Shown here piece by piece: positions 26,585-34,536 of a DNA stretch of 47,712 nt. The stretch spans positions 1 through 47,712 of the forward strand of contig NZ_VDGG01000028.1 of the NCBI RefSeq assembly GCF_006861775.1, written 5' to 3'. This stretch comes from Psychrobacillus soli (GTDB taxonomy: Bacteria; Bacillota; Bacilli; Bacillales_A; Planococcaceae). The position numbers were made by a program, and so were the translations under genes. Below the pieces are notes generated by a model, which saw nothing but the letters and a program-made list of their open reading frames with translations, did no database searches and had not been told where the DNA came from. Within the stretch, counting starts at the first letter, position 1. Every line of letters starts with the position of its first letter.

Positions 26585-26738
26585 TGAATTGATCCCCTTT
26601 CATTCTCCTGATATTTTCGTTAAAGCATTCTCTCTTTCGAATTTATATTACTTGTGAATTGTAAAGGTAGAATACGCTACAAGTTAACGAATTATTAAGA
26701 TGATAATAATCAAAGGAGAAAAACTACTAGAATAGTTT
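26585..26738 (-). promoter_or_regulatory. Upstream region of the Fe3+/phosphonate-type importer
   Basis: On the minus strand, TTAACT and TACAAT about 18 bases apart (around 26657-26686) form a plausible promoter. A dyad GTAG-N6-CTAC lies in its spacer. TGATTATTATCA (about 26702-26713) is only a weak Fur-box match. No assignment beyond a likely promoter is possible. Confidence 0.3.
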
Positions 26739-26794
26739 TTGAATTGTGCGAGTGACTGTTATTTTGTTTACCATCTTTGTAAAAATAATCCTAA

Positions 26795-26910
26795 GGGCAA
26801 CCAATTATGCCATGAAAGCAACCAAATGATCGGCGTAAGCAACCAATTCACCCACGAGAGCAACCAACTAAACAGCGAAAGCAACCAGTTTCTCCTCGAA
26901 AGCAACCAAC
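26795..26910 (+). repeat. GCAACCAA array, copy 2 (6 units, exact 21-bp period)
   Basis: GCAACC cores start at 26797, 26818, 26839, 26860, 26881 and 26902: five steps of exactly 21 bases. Each is followed by AA or AG and most are preceded by GA(A/G)A. The intervening 12-13 bases are not conserved apart from this edge. The plus frame spells repeated S-N-Q, but the four-unit copy at 8700 breaks that frame with a 20-base step, so conservation is at DNA level. Confidence 0.85.
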
Positions 26911-26979
26911 GCAAAAACGGATACAGGTCCAACTTCCATCAGACCATATACCCTATCTTTGAATTCACATTAAATTGTA

Positions 26980-27015
26980 AATAACACCTACCCGTTAGTA
27001 AGGTAGGTGTTATTT
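26980..27015. terminator. Bidirectional hairpin downstream of the CAP gene
   Basis: Perfect 14-bp stem AAATAACACCTACC / GGTAGGTGTTATTT with an 8-base loop, about 60 bases after the minus-strand CAP gene stop. Confidence 0.6.
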
Positions 27016-27076
27016 GGCGATTACTTATTGAATTGCATTAAATCTTTCACGAATTATATGGGTGACTGGCACTTAT

Positions 27077-27751
27077 TTATTTCCCAATAAATTGTTGTGT
27101 CCAGTAGAAACCACTATCAGATAATCCTACTCCGATATGTGTATAAGAGGGATTCATGATATTTGCTTTATGTCCAGGTGATTTCATCCATGCATCCATT
27201 ACTTCTGTTGCACTGCGTTGTCCCATCGCAATATTTTCACCTGCTGATTTATACGCAATGCCTAGAGATTTCATTTGGTCAAATGGTGAGCCATATGTTG
27301 GGCTCGTATGAGAAAAATAGTTTTTATTTTTCATGTCTTGCGATTTTGCTTGAGCCGATTCCGTAAGTTTTGTATCGATTTGCAATGCTTGTAGTCCAGC
27401 TTTTGCTCGTTCACTATTTACTAAATCAACAACTTGCTGAATTGTAGAAGAAACTTGTACATTTTCTTTGTTTTGTTCTACTGATGGCTGTACTGGAGTA
27501 GCTGGTTGCTCAGTAGCCCGTGCTTGTTCAGGTACTTCATTTTTCTGTGGAGCATTATGGCTGTTTTTGTGAGATTTGTTAAAGTTATATTTATATTGAT
27601 ATGGAGATTTCCATGTATGTGTTTCATAAGATTTTGCTTCTGAAGTGGTATTTGCATTTCCAGTAGTCATAGATGCCTCGACAGTATGTGTGGAAAATAA
27701 CAAACTTCCTGCTGCAAGTACCCCAACTAGTAATGAATAATTTTTTTTCAT
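27077..27751 (-). CDS. Secreted CAP/SCP-domain protein (YkwD-like)
   Basis: 224 residues. Start MKKNYSLLVGVLAAGSLLFS is a Sec signal peptide, cleaved probably after VEA. A low-complexity Pro/Gln/Glu linker (about 45-105) leads to a C-terminal CAP domain (about 110-224) with VNSERAKAGLQAL, HTSPTYGSPFDQMK, GENIAMGQRS, and HKANIMNPSYTHIGVG. ATG 27751 is preferred to an in-frame ATG 13 codons upstream because GAAGGAGGAGA precedes it and the signal peptide begins there. Bacillus homologues are exported or spore-associated; the activity is not known. Confidence 0.9.
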   Translation of the reverse strand: MKKNYSLLVGVLAAGSLLFSTHTVEASMTTGNANTTSEAKSYETHTWKSPYQYKYNFNKSHKNSHNAPQKNEVPEQARATEQPATPVQPSVEQNKENVQVSSTIQQVVDLVNSERAKAGLQALQIDTKLTESAQAKSQDMKNKNYFSHTSPTYGSPFDQMKSLGIAYKSAGENIAMGQRSATEVMDAWMKSPGHKANIMNPSYTHIGVGLSDSGFYWTQQFIGK

Positions 27752-28098
27752 TATTGTCTCCTCCTTCTTGTGCTCCCTCAGTATAAACATAGAATGCGAG
27801 TTTTTTTACTATAAAATATTCCAGTGAATCCATTTAGAGTGGCAAATCCATTTAAAACAGCTGTTCTACTACAAAAAATATGGATATTTTATCCTCAGCG
27901 TTTAATTATTTCATCTAGAATACTGTTGACAGTTTTGTATATCTGCTTCAAAGAATGGATTACTGTTAGATAATAGAACAGTAAACGTTAAATAGTGCCC
28001 ACCTGTTAACCGGGTGGGCACTGCATTATGGAAGTTCTTTGATTTGGACTTTTTATTTATCTTAAAAATAATGGTATTTAAGGGGAGCTCTGTTTCAC
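27752..28098. other. Gene-free stretch with one hairpin
   Basis: No gene is seen between the CAP gene and the MntA pseudogene. It contains the hairpin AGTGCCCACC / GGTGGGCACT (27994-28022), which could end the minus-strand hepT-mntA transcript although its T-tract (ATTTAACGTTT) is poor. Confidence 0.45.
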
Positions 28099-28398
28099 TC
28101 ATAGGGACGTTTCACTATATAAAACCTGATAACACTGATTGATTTGTCGTTGCAACTCTTCGGATACTTGCTCATATAAAACTAAGTCGATTTTCAATAG
28201 TGTATCTAACTCATTCTCTATTTGTTCAGTTACCAATAACCAATCTTTATCCGATATTCTGGGTGCTTTAATCGCTAGATCAATATCAGAGAGATTATTA
28301 AAATCGCCATGGGCACGGGATCCAAATAACAAAACAGCTTGTATTTCGTGTTATCTAGTAGCTATTTCTCTTAATTGGGCTATGAGCAACTCATTCAT
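28099..28398 (-). pseudogene. mntA: MntA-type minimal nucleotidyltransferase antitoxin, interrupted by an in-frame stop
   Basis: Reading from ATG 28396-28398 gives MNELLIAQLREIATR, then TAA at 28351-28353, then HEIQAVLLFGSRAHGD and NNLSDIDLAI in the same frame to the stop at 28099. The nucleotidyltransferase motif GSX10DXD is intact after the stop. Family members normally have Tyr or similar at the stop position, so a single base change is likely. A restart at TTG 28330-28332 would make a 77-residue protein lacking the first strand and helix. MntA proteins AMPylate and silence their HepT partner. The ATG overlaps the hepT stop region, so the pair was an operon. Confidence 0.8.
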
Positions 28399-28810
28399 TT
28401 TTATCGAATTCCTTCATATATTGTCTTTCCAGGTTATGAAAAGTTGTTTTCATTGTTGGAAAATAACGGACGATGTTTTCTAGAATTTTTCTAGCCATTT
28501 CTTCGTCATAAGCATTAGAAGTTTCATTTCGATCTTTAAGCATTTGTAGCCAAGCTTGCTCATCTTGAAGCCATCCAACTTGATAAGCCTCTTTCAATGT
28601 TTCTCGAGGAGTTTTTGCTTCAATTCCTTCACTAAGTAGCAGTCTTTTTAACATTTTCCAATAGACCTCTATAGTAAATTCAAAACGTTGAATCGTTCCA
28701 TCAACTATTAAGCTATTCTCTTGATTTTCATTTAACGCTTCTTCTAAACGATCTAAAGCCTTTTTTAGGTTTGTGAAGCTTTGTATTAATTTACGATTTG
28801 CTTCTTCCAT
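28391..28810 (-). CDS. hepT: HepT-like HEPN-domain protein (HI0074 family), RNase motif altered
   Basis: 139-residue all-helical HEPN protein of the HI0074/HepT family, usual length. The toxin RNase motif RX4HXY reads RNETSNAY (residues 94-101): Arg94 and Tyr101 are present but the His is Asn99. Tyr101 would be the AMPylation target of MntA. Without the His, RNase activity is expected to be lost or weak. First gene of the pair with the MntA pseudogene; TATAAT near 28845 on the minus strand could be its -10 element. Confidence 0.82.
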   Translation of the reverse strand: MEEANRKLIQSFTNLKKALDRLEEALNENQENSLIVDGTIQRFEFTIEVYWKMLKRLLLSEGIEAKTPRETLKEAYQVGWLQDEQAWLQMLKDRNETSNAYDEEMARKILENIVRYFPTMKTTFHNLERQYMKEFDKNE

Positions 28811-28969
28811 CGAAAATTCCCCCCATCAAAGTGCTATTAATTCATATTATACCATTAGTTAAAGGCGGAGGTTTATTGCGAATGTCAGAATTGTTCCTAG
28901 AACGCGGTTTAATATTTTGAATAAAACCACCTATACTGAGCACATTAAACTCAGGGAGGTGACGATGCC

Positions 28970-29110
28970 ATGGTGAAGAAAAATAAACCAAACTTTAAGA
29001 AAAAAGAACCTAATTCAAGAAACAACAATCGTGAAGAATTTGCTGAAGAGCTAGATGTAAACCAAACTAAACAAAAAAACGCACAACAAAATAATCAACA
29101 GAATCGCTAA
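28970..29110 (+). CDS. Small spore protein, gamma-type SASP-like (46 aa)
   Basis: ATG 28970 follows GGGAGGTGA by 8-9 bases; TAA at 29108-29110. The 46-residue product is Lys-rich at the start and Asn/Gln-rich at the end, with EEFAEELDVNQTKQKNAQQN resembling the EFASET-x-V-x-x-V-K-x-x-NAQ repeat of gamma-type small acid-soluble spore proteins (SspE); YfhD-like proteins look similar. Such proteins are made in the forespore and serve as amino-acid reserves. The ATG at 28965 is excluded because it meets a stop after three codons. Confidence 0.65.
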   Translation: MVKKNKPNFKKKEPNSRNNNREEFAEELDVNQTKQKNAQQNNQQNR

Positions 29111-29233
29111 AACAATTTTAAACATAAATACAATAGAGTATAATAGTGTTTTTTGTACAGGATTTATTTAAGAGTTACAAATTTAATAAGTCGAGTGTCG
29201 CTGGATCGAAACCAGTCGAGACTACCTTTAGAG

Positions 29234-29276
29234 AAGCCTACAAGTATTGAAATTTCTATGTTTGTAGGCTTTTTCT
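29234..29276 (+). terminator. Terminator hairpin downstream of the SASP-like gene
   Basis: Perfect 10-bp stem AAGCCTACAA / TTGTAGGCTT with an 18-base loop and a following TTTTTC on the plus strand. Confidence 0.65.
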
Positions 29277-29289
29277 CTATTTATAAATC

Positions 29290-29688
29290 TCAAAAAACTT
29301 GTACACCTTCAGCGTGCATTTTATCTTTGATTTCCCGCAAGTTGGTCAGTTCATTTGCAAATAAAAGAAATGACTCCTTATCATGTGCATCGAGTGCTTC
29401 GTTTATTTTAAAATTCAAATGAATAGTTTTTAGCTCCAAATCTAAAACAGAGCAAATACTGCCGTTATTATAAAGATCTTCCATATCTTCCACATGCATA
29501 AGAAAGCGAAATTCGCCGTTGACAGTAACTAAAAAGTGCCATCCAAGGCAATCTACGTATTTTCGTTCATTTGTAATGGTCCAAACATCCCCTTGATGGA
29601 ACTCAATGAGATGTTGATGCTTTTGCCCCGGGCAGCAGCAGCTCACTTCATGCTGAAAAAACTCTAGTATAACAAAACGGTCATTCAT
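29290..29688 (-). CDS. Hypothetical protein with an IDEAL-like C-terminal segment
   Basis: 132 residues. The N-terminal region includes HEVSCCCPGQKHQHLIEF, a Cys/His cluster that could bind metal. The C-terminus INEALDAHDKESFLLFANEL resembles the short IDEAL domain of Bacillus YpiB-type proteins. GAAGGAGG lies before ATG 29688, so the in-frame ATG seven codons upstream, which overlaps that site, is rejected. A strong promoter with a Fur box in its spacer lies about 190 bases upstream, so iron control is likely. The function is not known. Confidence 0.65.
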   Translation of the reverse strand: MNDRFVILEFFQHEVSCCCPGQKHQHLIEFHQGDVWTITNERKYVDCLGWHFLVTVNGEFRFLMHVEDMEDLYNNGSICSVLDLELKTIHLNFKINEALDAHDKESFLLFANELTNLREIKDKMHAEGVQVF

Positions 29689-29846
29689 AGTTATTCCTCC
29701 TTCATTCATCTTCGTTTTTTAGGTGTTCTTTAATTAGAGCTCTCTTTGTAATTTAAGTAGTTTAGGCTTGTTGCTTATCAATATTTCTACCTGTATCGTT
29801 ACTTACTATTTATTAACATGTAAGAGTAGCTTTTGAATTTTCAATT

Positions 29847-29902
29847 GAAAACGATTATCATTTTCACTTACTATTGTATATGATAATGATTATCAACGTC
29901 AA
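29847..29902 (-). promoter_or_regulatory. SigA-type promoter with two Fur boxes
   Basis: On the minus strand TTGACG (29897-29902) and TACAAT (29873-29878) are separated by 18 bases that contain TGATAATGATTATCA (29881-29895), a near-perfect Fur 7-1-7 box. A second box, GAAAACGATTATCATTTTC (29847-29865, plus-strand sense), covers the start-site region. Occupied Fur would block polymerase, so the IDEAL-like gene downstream should be induced by iron starvation. Confidence 0.75.
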
Positions 29903-30196
29903 TCTTATTTACCGCTAACTTTCCTATATAGTTGTTTTGTTACATAGCAGGATTCCAAAATACCTAGATAAATATAGTAATTCTACCTAGATTATTTTCA
30001 TAAATCATTTCCATAAAGTTTTATGTTCTTAACATGCTGTTTTTCAAGAAGTGCATTTTCCTGAGAGAGGTCTTATTTGTATCAACCTGAAACATCTTCA
30101 TCCCTCTTAACTTTTCAGATTTCCTTTGTCACACTAATTATAGATTTTTCATATGAGCTACTTTAAGTTGGAGAAGTGATCTTAAACAATTACAAA

Positions 30197-30233
30197 AGCA
30201 CCTCCTGATACTTCCATCGTATCAGGAGGTGCT
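30197..30233. terminator. Perfect 15-bp hairpin downstream of the BCCT operon
   Basis: AGCACCTCCTGATAC / GTATCAGGAGGTGCT with a 7-base loop. Minus-strand reading ends in CTTTTGTAATT, so it probably terminates the GntR-to-BCCT operon about 195 bases after its last stop. Confidence 0.6.
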
Positions 30234-30427
30234 ACTTGTTTATATTTACTAGTTTACATTATATTTGACGCTAACTTATTTAATGGTGAACTGTCAGAAT
30301 TATCCCTTGCACAAGGATGCTTTTTTTATCAATTTTATCATGAAATTCACAAAATGTAAGAGTAGTGCAGAGTTGTTTCGAACGCAAAAATGCCTTTTGA
30401 TTTGTTCAACGTAGTGGGAACACGACG

Positions 30428-32002
30428 CTATCTTTCCTTTAATTCATCTACTTCCGACTTACTAATTCCAGCAGCACTTATTTCTTCAATTTTGTCAGCC
30501 GGAACGTGCCCAAAGTCTTTGACCATCCATCTCATCCATCCAACAATCATGACAATCATGATAAAGATGACTGGGACACCCGTGATGATGGCACTCGTCT
30601 TAATCGTATTCAAATCTGCTCCTATAAAGATCATTGTTAATGGAACTAATGCCAACATAACACACCAGAAAAGTCGATGCATTGGATGTGGATCTTCATT
30701 CTCCTTTAACTTTGGTGTTGCTGTAGAAGCCATTGTAAATGCAGCTCCATCTAATGTAGTTGCAAGGAATAATACAGAAACCGTACAGAATAATACCATG
30801 AAAATACTACTTAACGGTAAGGTTTGTAACACTTCAATTATTGCACTATTGTCTTTGCCGTCCCCCAGCATACCAACGACATCAACCATTCCTCGTAATT
30901 GACGATCCATCGTCAAGCTTCCAATAACCCCAAAGAAAAAGAAACAACCAACACTTCCACTAACCAATGTATTGGTAATAACAGAGCGGAGTGTTCTACC
31001 TTTTGAAACTTTGGCTATAAATATCCCTGTAAATGGCGCATACGTTATCCAATATAACCAATAGAATATAGTCCATGCTTGAGGAAAACCTGATTGTCCG
31101 ATTGGATCTGTAAATAAACTCATTTGTAAAAAGTTTTGTAACATTAAACCGATGGCATTCGTGCTATTTGCGATGATAAAAAATGTTGGTCCCAGAATAA
31201 GAACACCGACACATAAAATAATCGCCAATTTCGTCGTCCAATTTGCAATACGTGCCATCCCTTTTTGCAAACCTATATATGAACTTAACGAATAAACAAT
31301 AGAAATAATAAGGATTAATACAATGTTCATCGCAAATGATGGTTCGATTCCAAGAACATTACTTAAAACCTCATTTACCAATGGTACAGAAACACCTAAT
31401 GTTATACTTAAACCTCCAAAACAGATAAAGATAAACATGACATCAACAATTCGTCCGATAATACCGTTTTGCTTTAAGCCTGTAATGGAGCTAATGATCG
31501 AACTTAAACTAAGTCCTTGATTTTTTCGTATATAAATATGATAACAGATTGGTATACCTACTAATGCATATAAAGTCCAGGCACTAAGGCCCCAATGGAA
31601 CATATTGTATGGTAATGCCATTTCGAAAGCCTTTTGAGTATTCGGCTCAATACCAAGACCTGGTGTACCAATATAATAAGCCCATTCGATGAATGCCCAA
31701 TAGACTGTAGCGGATCCTAGTCCACAAGCAATCATCATCGAAATCCATTTAAAAGTGGAATATTCCGGTTTCGTATTTCCTAATCGGATTCTACCGAATT
31801 TACTAAATGCTACAAAAACAAGAAGTAAAACTCCCAAAAATGTAAATAACAACGTTACAGAACCAAACCATTCTGTCATTTTCCCAAAAATATTATTGGC
31901 AACAGATTGTGATTGAGCTGGCTGAAAGTATAATACACCAACGACAATTAGGACAAGTGCAACGCTTAAAGAGATTAATAACTTATCAACTTTATTTGTC
32001 AT
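30428..32002 (-). CDS. BCCT-family transporter (betaine/carnitine/choline type)
   Basis: 524 residues, about 12 membrane helices. BCCT signatures include MMIACGLGSATVYWAFIEWA (helix 3, close to CaiT), ALPYNMFHWGLSAWTLYAL and FYWLYWITYAPFTGIFIAKV, then SKGRTLR. The long N-terminal extension of osmosensing BetP is absent, so it is more likely a catabolic uptake or exchange system. It is the last gene after two enolase-superfamily genes, so the substrate is probably a quaternary-ammonium acid (for example a carnitine, proline-betaine or hydroxyproline-betaine relative). GGAGAG precedes the ATG. Confidence 0.92.
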   Translation of the reverse strand: MTNKVDKLLISLSVALVLIVVGVLYFQPAQSQSVANNIFGKMTEWFGSVTLLFTFLGVLLLVFVAFSKFGRIRLGNTKPEYSTFKWISMMIACGLGSATVYWAFIEWAYYIGTPGLGIEPNTQKAFEMALPYNMFHWGLSAWTLYALVGIPICYHIYIRKNQGLSLSSIISSITGLKQNGIIGRIVDVMFIFICFGGLSITLGVSVPLVNEVLSNVLGIEPSFAMNIVLILIISIVYSLSSYIGLQKGMARIANWTTKLAIILCVGVLILGPTFFIIANSTNAIGLMLQNFLQMSLFTDPIGQSGFPQAWTIFYWLYWITYAPFTGIFIAKVSKGRTLRSVITNTLVSGSVGCFFFFGVIGSLTMDRQLRGMVDVVGMLGDGKDNSAIIEVLQTLPLSSIFMVLFCTVSVLFLATTLDGAAFTMASTATPKLKENEDPHPMHRLFWCVMLALVPLTMIFIGADLNTIKTSAIITGVPVIFIMIVMIVGWMRWMVKDFGHVPADKIEEISAAGISKSEVDELKER

Positions 32003-32071
32003 AATTACTCTCCATTCTAATTTCTATTTATCTTAGTGGCATCACCAAGATCTAAAGCTGATTTTTCTTCT

Positions 32072-33187
32072 TTATATTCTATACATTTCTATTATGGTTT
32101 CATCTAACTCGACACCTAGTCCAATCACATCTGGAACTTTTACGTAACCGTTTTCAATTGGAATTAAGTTTTTTACTAGTTTCGTAAATAACGGACTCGT
32201 ACTTTGCGAGTATTCCATTAAGTCACCGTCTTTTGTTGCAGCTAGAAATTGAACCGTTGCAGCTAAAAGTATTCCTGTACTAAATCCATGAGGAACCAGT
32301 TTAATTCCATTCATTTCAGCGATATCGTTAATGATGCGCATTTCACTTATGCCACCACAACGAGTAATATCTGGTTGTATAATATCTGGTTGAGCCTGTT
32401 TTATAAAATCATCAAATTCAAATCTTGTAGTTAATGATTCCCCACCAGCAAGTTTTGCTCCTGATAAATTCGCTAATTTGCGATAGCCTCTCATATCATC
32501 AGCTAATACTGGTTCTTCAATCCAATTTAATTGGAAAGGTTCCACTTTCTTAACCATATGTGCTGCATGACTATACGTTCGCCATTTAGAAGCTAAATCA
32601 ATTTGTAATTCAAAATCATTCCCTAATTCTTCCCTAACTGCTTTAATAATTTCATAATCGGTTTGCGCATCATCACCTAAGATACCACCACCGAATTTCA
32701 AGCTCGTAAAGCCCTTATCTTTTAGTTGACGTGCAATTTTCTTATTCTCCTCAGGTGTATCTGCAGGGATAAATGTACCATACGCTCGGATTTTCTCTCT
32801 ATATTTCCCTCCTAATAGCATATAAATAGGAACTTGATAGAATTGAGAAGCGATATCCCATAACGCAATATCAATCGCACTCATCGCATGAATCCCTGCC
32901 CCACGTCTTCCTAGATAATTCGAAGACCAATACATTTTATCCCAAAGTTTTTGAATTTCTAAAGGATTTTCTCCAATTAAAAGAGACTTTAATCCCGAAC
33001 AGTATAGATTTGAGTTCGGTGCCTCGATAACCGCTTTAGCTACTATTGGAGAGGTATCGCTTTCACCAATCCCTATAAATCCATTATCTGTGACTACTTT
33101 AACAATAAAAGCATCTTCTCCCCATTCACAAGCTTGGTCGATTGGAGGAACCCTAAGCGTAATTACTTCTATATCTGCTATTTTCAT
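32072..33187 (-). CDS. Mandelate racemase/muconate lactonizing enzyme-family protein (enolase superfamily), complete metal site
   Basis: 371 residues. An N-terminal capping domain (about 1-120) is followed by an (alpha/beta)7 barrel. Metal ligands appear as Asp197 (LQIDLAS), Glu224 (NWIEEPV) and Glu250 (LAGGES). Asp273 (IQPDITRCGG) and His300 (LVPHGF) form the MR-type general acid/base pair, and Lys164 (TSLKFGGG) is the other base with Gly at the next-but-one position. This fits dehydratases or racemases of the MR subgroup. AAGGAAG precedes the ATG. It would act on the compound brought in by the BCCT carrier. Confidence 0.88.
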   Translation of the reverse strand: MKIADIEVITLRVPPIDQACEWGEDAFIVKVVTDNGFIGIGESDTSPIVAKAVIEAPNSNLYCSGLKSLLIGENPLEIQKLWDKMYWSSNYLGRRGAGIHAMSAIDIALWDIASQFYQVPIYMLLGGKYREKIRAYGTFIPADTPEENKKIARQLKDKGFTSLKFGGGILGDDAQTDYEIIKAVREELGNDFELQIDLASKWRTYSHAAHMVKKVEPFQLNWIEEPVLADDMRGYRKLANLSGAKLAGGESLTTRFEFDDFIKQAQPDIIQPDITRCGGISEMRIINDIAEMNGIKLVPHGFSTGILLAATVQFLAATKDGDLMEYSQSTSPLFTKLVKNLIPIENGYVKVPDVIGLGVELDETIIEMYRI

Positions 33188-33252
33188 TAATAAACTTCCT
33201 TTTATTAAAATTTTCTCAACCTTATTTATATCAATTATTCATAAATTACAAA

Positions 33253-33270
33253 TTATGTTATAATACATAA
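33253..33270. promoter_or_regulatory. Palindrome between the two enolase-family genes
   Basis: TTATGTTATAATACATAA has inverted arms TTATGT / ACATAA around 6 bases, of the size of a GntR/FadR-type operator. The 141-base gap also holds an 8-bp stem CAGAATCC / GGATTCTG (33273-33326). It could be a second control point of the operon. Confidence 0.35.
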
Positions 33271-33328
33271 GGCAGAATCCTTTAAAGTACGTATGGTTGC
33301 CCCCATCTATTTTAATATGGATTCTGTT

Positions 33329-34465
33329 TTATTCTGTCCAACCAGTTTCATCAAAAGCAAACTTTAGTACTGCATTTTTACTGATCATTTCCCAATCCAT
33401 TTCAATCCCCAATCCATTTCCTTTTGGCGCATGAACGTAACCGTCTTGATCCGTTCTAATTGGATTGATTGCCCCAAATTCCAATGGCTCTACCGGAACT
33501 GCTTGTTCAAAAAAATTACTATTGGTACAAGCTAGCATCAAATGTAAATTTGCGGCTTGTGATAAAGTATATCCCCATGATTGTAGTTCAACTGTCATAG
33601 AATTCGCTTCTGCAATACCCATTATTTTTTTAGTTTGTGTTATTCCACCCGCTAGAGTAGCATCTACTCGCACACTTGACCAACAACCATTTTGAATCCC
33701 GTGCTCCAGTTGGTTCAAATGAAGCAATGTATTCCCTGCTGGAATAATTGGAATATCGACTCTGGATCTCAATTCCCTATAGCCTTCCAGATCGGTATCC
33801 GGTAGTGGTGCCTCAAACCAAAGATAATCATAGTTTTCCAATATCCTCGCAGCCTTTAATGCCTGCTCCCTTGTATATGCTGTTTCCACATCTAACATAA
33901 ATGTAAGATTGGTATCCTTAAATTCTTCATGAATAGCTTTTACTAATGCCATATCTTCATCAAATGTGCACCAGGTATGAAACTTGATAAATTTATACCC
34001 TTGCTCTTTAAGGTCATGAACGTGTTCGATGTAGTCTTCAATACTAGGCAAAAATGGTGTACTTGCATAAGAAATAATTTTCTCCCTTGCTCCCCCTAAC
34101 ATTTGATACAAAGGCATTCCTGCGTATTTAGAAACTAAGTCCCATAAAGCAATATCAATCGGTGACTGGGCTTGAGGTGTCATTTGGACACATCGACTTG
34201 CCATTAGCGCATATATTTCTTCCCTTTGCAAAGCTGATTTTCCCATTAAGAATGGGATTAGATGGCGGATGGACTCTGCAAGACTTTTATCAACGCCTGC
34301 TTCTGTCCAAGAAATTGCCCCGCCATATCCTTCATATCCATCGTTAGTCTGAATTCTGACTATCGTATTTGTAATTGTCAGGTCAGAATAGTGCGAAGAT
34401 GTCTTATATTTTGCGTCAGGACCTACTACAACAAACACTTCCACTTTACTAATCTTCAGTTTCAT
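33329..34465 (-). CDS. Enolase-superfamily protein with atypical active-site residues
   Basis: 378 residues, same fold as the next gene but a different branch. KFH (161-163) is the K-x-H base motif. Metal ligands are Asp192 (FMLDVETAY), Glu218 (WFEAPL) and, at the third position, Asn245 (IPAGNT) in place of the usual Glu; glucarate dehydratase also uses Asn there. Asp268 (VRVDATLAGG) is present, but the dyad His position reads Gln295 (VELQSWGYT). It is probably a sugar-acid-type dehydratase or epimerase variant of unknown substrate. AAAGGAGCAG lies upstream of the ATG; GntR ends 71 bases upstream. Confidence 0.82.
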   Translation of the reverse strand: MKLKISKVEVFVVVGPDAKYKTSSHYSDLTITNTIVRIQTNDGYEGYGGAISWTEAGVDKSLAESIRHLIPFLMGKSALQREEIYALMASRCVQMTPQAQSPIDIALWDLVSKYAGMPLYQMLGGAREKIISYASTPFLPSIEDYIEHVHDLKEQGYKFIKFHTWCTFDEDMALVKAIHEEFKDTNLTFMLDVETAYTREQALKAARILENYDYLWFEAPLPDTDLEGYRELRSRVDIPIIPAGNTLLHLNQLEHGIQNGCWSSVRVDATLAGGITQTKKIMGIAEANSMTVELQSWGYTLSQAANLHLMLACTNSNFFEQAVPVEPLEFGAINPIRTDQDGYVHAPKGNGLGIEMDWEMISKNAVLKFAFDETGWTE

Positions 34466-34536
34466 AGTATTTTCACTGCTCCTTTAACTTTTTGATATTG
34501 TAATGTTGATGTATCCCCCCTTTCAATAAATTGATT

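Larger units (their letters stand above)
29689..30427. other. Long gene-free stretch with Fur-type promoter and hairpin
   Basis: Contains the minus-strand promoter with Fur boxes (29847-29902), the leader of the IDEAL-like gene (about 180 bases) and the 15-bp hairpin at 30197-30233. No open frame of more than a few codons with a ribosome site was found between 29900 and 30427; it may be an eroded gene. Confidence 0.45.

Noticed and set aside
26699-26714. Fur box for the Fe3+/phosphonate-type importer
   Set aside because: TGATTATTATCA matches only part of the 7-1-7 consensus and lies upstream of the likely promoter; the box at 29881 shows what a true site looks like here.
26795-26910. CRISPR-like array
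   Set aside because: The conserved core is only 8-12 bases with 21-base period; no 24-36-base repeats, no spacers of protospacer length, no cas genes.
26739-26984. 81-codon plus-strand frame with repeated S-N-Q
   Set aside because: It is the translation of the 21-bp array (21 is divisible by three, so the frame stays open). There is no ribosome site, and the related array at 8700 breaks the frame.
30390-30902. 170-codon plus-strand open frame
   Set aside because: Antisense to the BCCT gene; low-complexity shadow of its membrane codons.
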